From contig DHDT01000026.1 of assembly GCA_002399505.1 (NCBI GenBank), positions 1-5,575 on the forward strand: a stretch of DNA of 5,575 nucleotides, given 5' to 3'. A program made the translations under genes and the position numbers. Shown piece after piece: positions 5,410 to 5,575 of this stretch. This stretch comes from Caryophanales bacterium UBA4869 (lineage in GTDB: Bacteria; Bacillota_I; Bacilli_A; RFN20; CAG-288). The notes beneath the pieces are model-generated. The model ran no database searches. It saw only the letters and a list, made by a program, of their open reading frames with translations, and was not told where the DNA came from. Numbering within the stretch: the stretch's first letter is position 1; each line of letters starts with the position of its first letter.

Positions 5410-5575
5410 TTAGTACTTGCGGTAGCAGGCTTTGGTGTCGATATCAGTGGTGATGATCTTGACAAACTCGTCAAGAGGAACGGTTCTGGTGTCTTTCTGG
5501 CCGTGGATACGGTAAGTGACGGTCTTGTCCGTTACTTCCTTATCGCCGATGACGATAGTGTAGCTGACCTTCATG
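5410..5575 (-). CDS. thrS: Threonine--tRNA ligase, C-terminal end (5' partial)
   Basis: Class II synthetase that charges tRNA-Thr. Only the last 54 codons are present, read leftward to a TAA at 5412-5410. The translation contains SYTIVIGDKEV, the conserved strand of the ThrS C-terminal anticodon-binding (HGTP) domain, usually VPYxLVIGDKE. It continues through TVTYRIHGQKDTRTVPLDEF, the expected VxVR-x-x-G...LxEF ending, and stops after ACYRKY. The ATG at the window edge (5572-5574) is internal. The gene converges on the mraZ operon, and the bidirectional hairpin at 5360-5398 is its terminator. Confidence 0.88.
   Translation of the reverse strand, partial: MKVSYTIVIGDKEVTDKTVTYRIHGQKDTRTVPLDEFVKIITTDIDTKACYRKY

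Overview
The window looks like a chromosomal housekeeping segment from a low-to-moderate GC Gram-positive bacterium (Bacillota/Bacilli, possibly a wall-less or reduced Mycoplasmatota-like gut lineage). Supporting signs are the mraZ-rsmH pair, the flavin-dependent thymidylate synthase ThyX, a consensus sigma-A-type promoter, GNRA-loop intrinsic terminators and AGA/CTT/TCT-rich codon use. thyX, mraZ and rsmH end in TGA and the few Trp codons seen are TGG. The standard code is therefore in use, which argues against Mycoplasma/Spiroplasma proper. No species call can be made from sequence reading alone.

Layout. (1) 1-3339, + strand: the 3' end of an apparent operon, pheT (5' end cut off by the window) - thyX - a DUF177/YceD-like gene. 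Gaps are 4 bp and a 4-bp ATGA overlap. A GAAA-loop terminator at 3363-3384 closes it, with a second weaker hairpin behind. (2) 3445-3670: a very AT-rich intergenic region (about 21% GC over 3481-3600) ending in a near-perfect promoter (TTGCAC-17 bp-TATAAT) overlaid with GTGG repeats that resemble MraZ boxes. (3) 3671-5287, + strand: mraZ - rsmH - a 77-aa single-membrane-span protein in the ftsL position. This is the start of a division/cell-wall (dcw) cluster, but it stops after three genes. (4) 5288-5409: hairpins and a bidirectional terminator between convergent genes. (5) 5410-5575, - strand: the last 54 codons of thrS.

Functionally the window joins translation (PheT, ThrS, RsmH, and probably the YceD-like protein), dTMP synthesis (ThyX) and division-cluster control (MraZ, FtsL-like). 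I see no mobile element, CRISPR array, tRNA or rRNA. The most interesting points are a PheT editing pocket with several key residues replaced, a dcw cluster cut down to mraZ-rsmH-ftsL, a YceD-like gene with neither rpmF nor the family cysteines, and a well-formed MraZ-type operator. Nothing here is a clearly new biological system.
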